Below the pieces are notes generated by a model. It was not told the DNA's origin, did not search any database, and saw nothing but the letters and a program-made list of their open reading frames with translations. DNA of 5,546 bases from Candidatus Sulfotelmatobacter sp. (GTDB lineage: Bacteria; Acidobacteriota; Terriglobia; Terriglobales; Acidobacteriaceae): contig JASHRB010000281.1 in assembly GCA_030037575.1 (NCBI GenBank), forward strand, positions 1 through 5,546. The letters run 5' to 3'. A program made the position numbers and the translations under genes. Every line of letters begins with the position of its first letter. Positions within the stretch are counted from its first letter, which is position 1. This document shows, one piece after another, positions 5,265-5,546 of the stretch.

Positions 5265-5546
5265 TTGGACCCGACCCTGATGATCGTTGGCGTGAACTTC
5301 CGCACCGCCCCGGTGGCCATGCGCGAGCGCTTCTGGATTCCCGAGAACCGCCGCTGCGAAATTCTCCTGCAGTTGTCGCGGGCGGAAGGCATTGACGAAG
5401 TTGTCGTCCTGGCCACCTGCAACCGTACGGAGTTTGTTCTATGGACGAATGACGTGACCCTGGCAGCGAACTCCGCGATGCGGTTATTGAGCAGCGAATA
5501 TGGGCTGAAGCTATGCGAATGGAAGCTGTTTTATAGGTTACTCGAT
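5265..5546 (+). CDS. hemA: Glutamyl-tRNA reductase, N-terminal part (3' end beyond window)
   Basis: HemA reduces glutamyl-tRNA(Glu) with NADPH to glutamate-1-semialdehyde, the first committed step of tetrapyrrole synthesis by the C5 route. The 94 visible codons of about 420-450 are an uninterrupted frame to the right edge. They include [15 protein letters not shown] (residues 8-22), matching the family's VGLNHRTAPVEVRER region, and ATCNRTEF (50-57), in which C52 corresponds to the catalytic cysteine (C50 in E. coli). F12 replaces the histidine usually found in that N-terminal motif. TTG 5265 is preferred because AGGAG (5252-5256) is 8 nt upstream; ATG 5280 is the alternative start but would be 23 nt from that site. 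With ahbD two genes upstream, the locus encodes both ends of a heme pathway. NADPH-binding and dimerisation domains lie outside the window. Confidence 0.93.
   Translation, partial: MDPTLMIVGVNFRTAPVAMRERFWIPENRRCEILLQLSRAEGIDEVVVLATCNRTEFVLWTNDVTLAANSAMRLLSSEYGLKLCEWKLFYRLLD

Noticed and set aside
1..5546. CRISPR arrays, insertion sequences, tRNA or rRNA genes, phage or defence systems
   Set aside because: I looked for repeat-spacer patterns, terminal inverted repeats with transposase frames and RNA gene signatures and saw none; the genes are ordinary metabolic and regulatory families.

Overview
The window (about 57% G+C by eye) looks like a bacterial chromosome segment devoted to anaerobic or low-oxygen metabolism and heme synthesis. 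An Acidobacteriota-like origin is my best guess. It rests on the gene combination (a siroheme-route heme synthase, a YwiC-like membrane protein and hemA together) and on general protein style, not on a phylogenetic marker, so it is only moderately supported.

Layout. (1) Positions 1-1715, minus strand: the N-terminal half of nifJ, pyruvate:ferredoxin (flavodoxin) oxidoreductase, running off the left edge. (2) Positions 1716-1985: a divergent intergenic region with two 16-bp CRP-type palindromes, one a perfect TGTGA-N6-TCACA, whose centres are 22 bp apart. (3) Positions 1986-2708, plus strand: a Crp/Fnr-family regulator with a CRP-type recognition helix and FNR-like cysteines, followed by a strong hairpin. 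(4) Positions 2709-2871: a promoter region with a second pair of CRP-type palindromes, again 22 bp apart. (5) Positions 2872-4194: a radical SAM/SPASM protein closely resembling AhbD heme synthase. (6) Positions 4205-5062: a YwiC-like polytopic membrane protein, 10 bp downstream and probably co-transcribed. (7) Positions 5063-5264: a 202-bp leader or promoter region with hairpins. (8) Positions 5265-5546: the start of hemA, glutamyl-tRNA reductase, running off the right edge.

How they may work together. HemA starts tetrapyrrole synthesis, and AhbD carries out the last step of the siroheme-dependent route to heme b. The window therefore holds the first and last enzymes of an oxygen-independent heme pathway. 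NifJ is an oxygen-sensitive enzyme that reduces ferredoxin or flavodoxin, the type of low-potential donor that radical SAM enzymes need. The matching double palindromes at the regulator/nifJ and ahbD promoters suggest that the Crp/Fnr protein controls itself, nifJ and the ahbD operon in response to oxygen or redox state. The motifs are read directly from the sequence; the regulatory wiring is inference.
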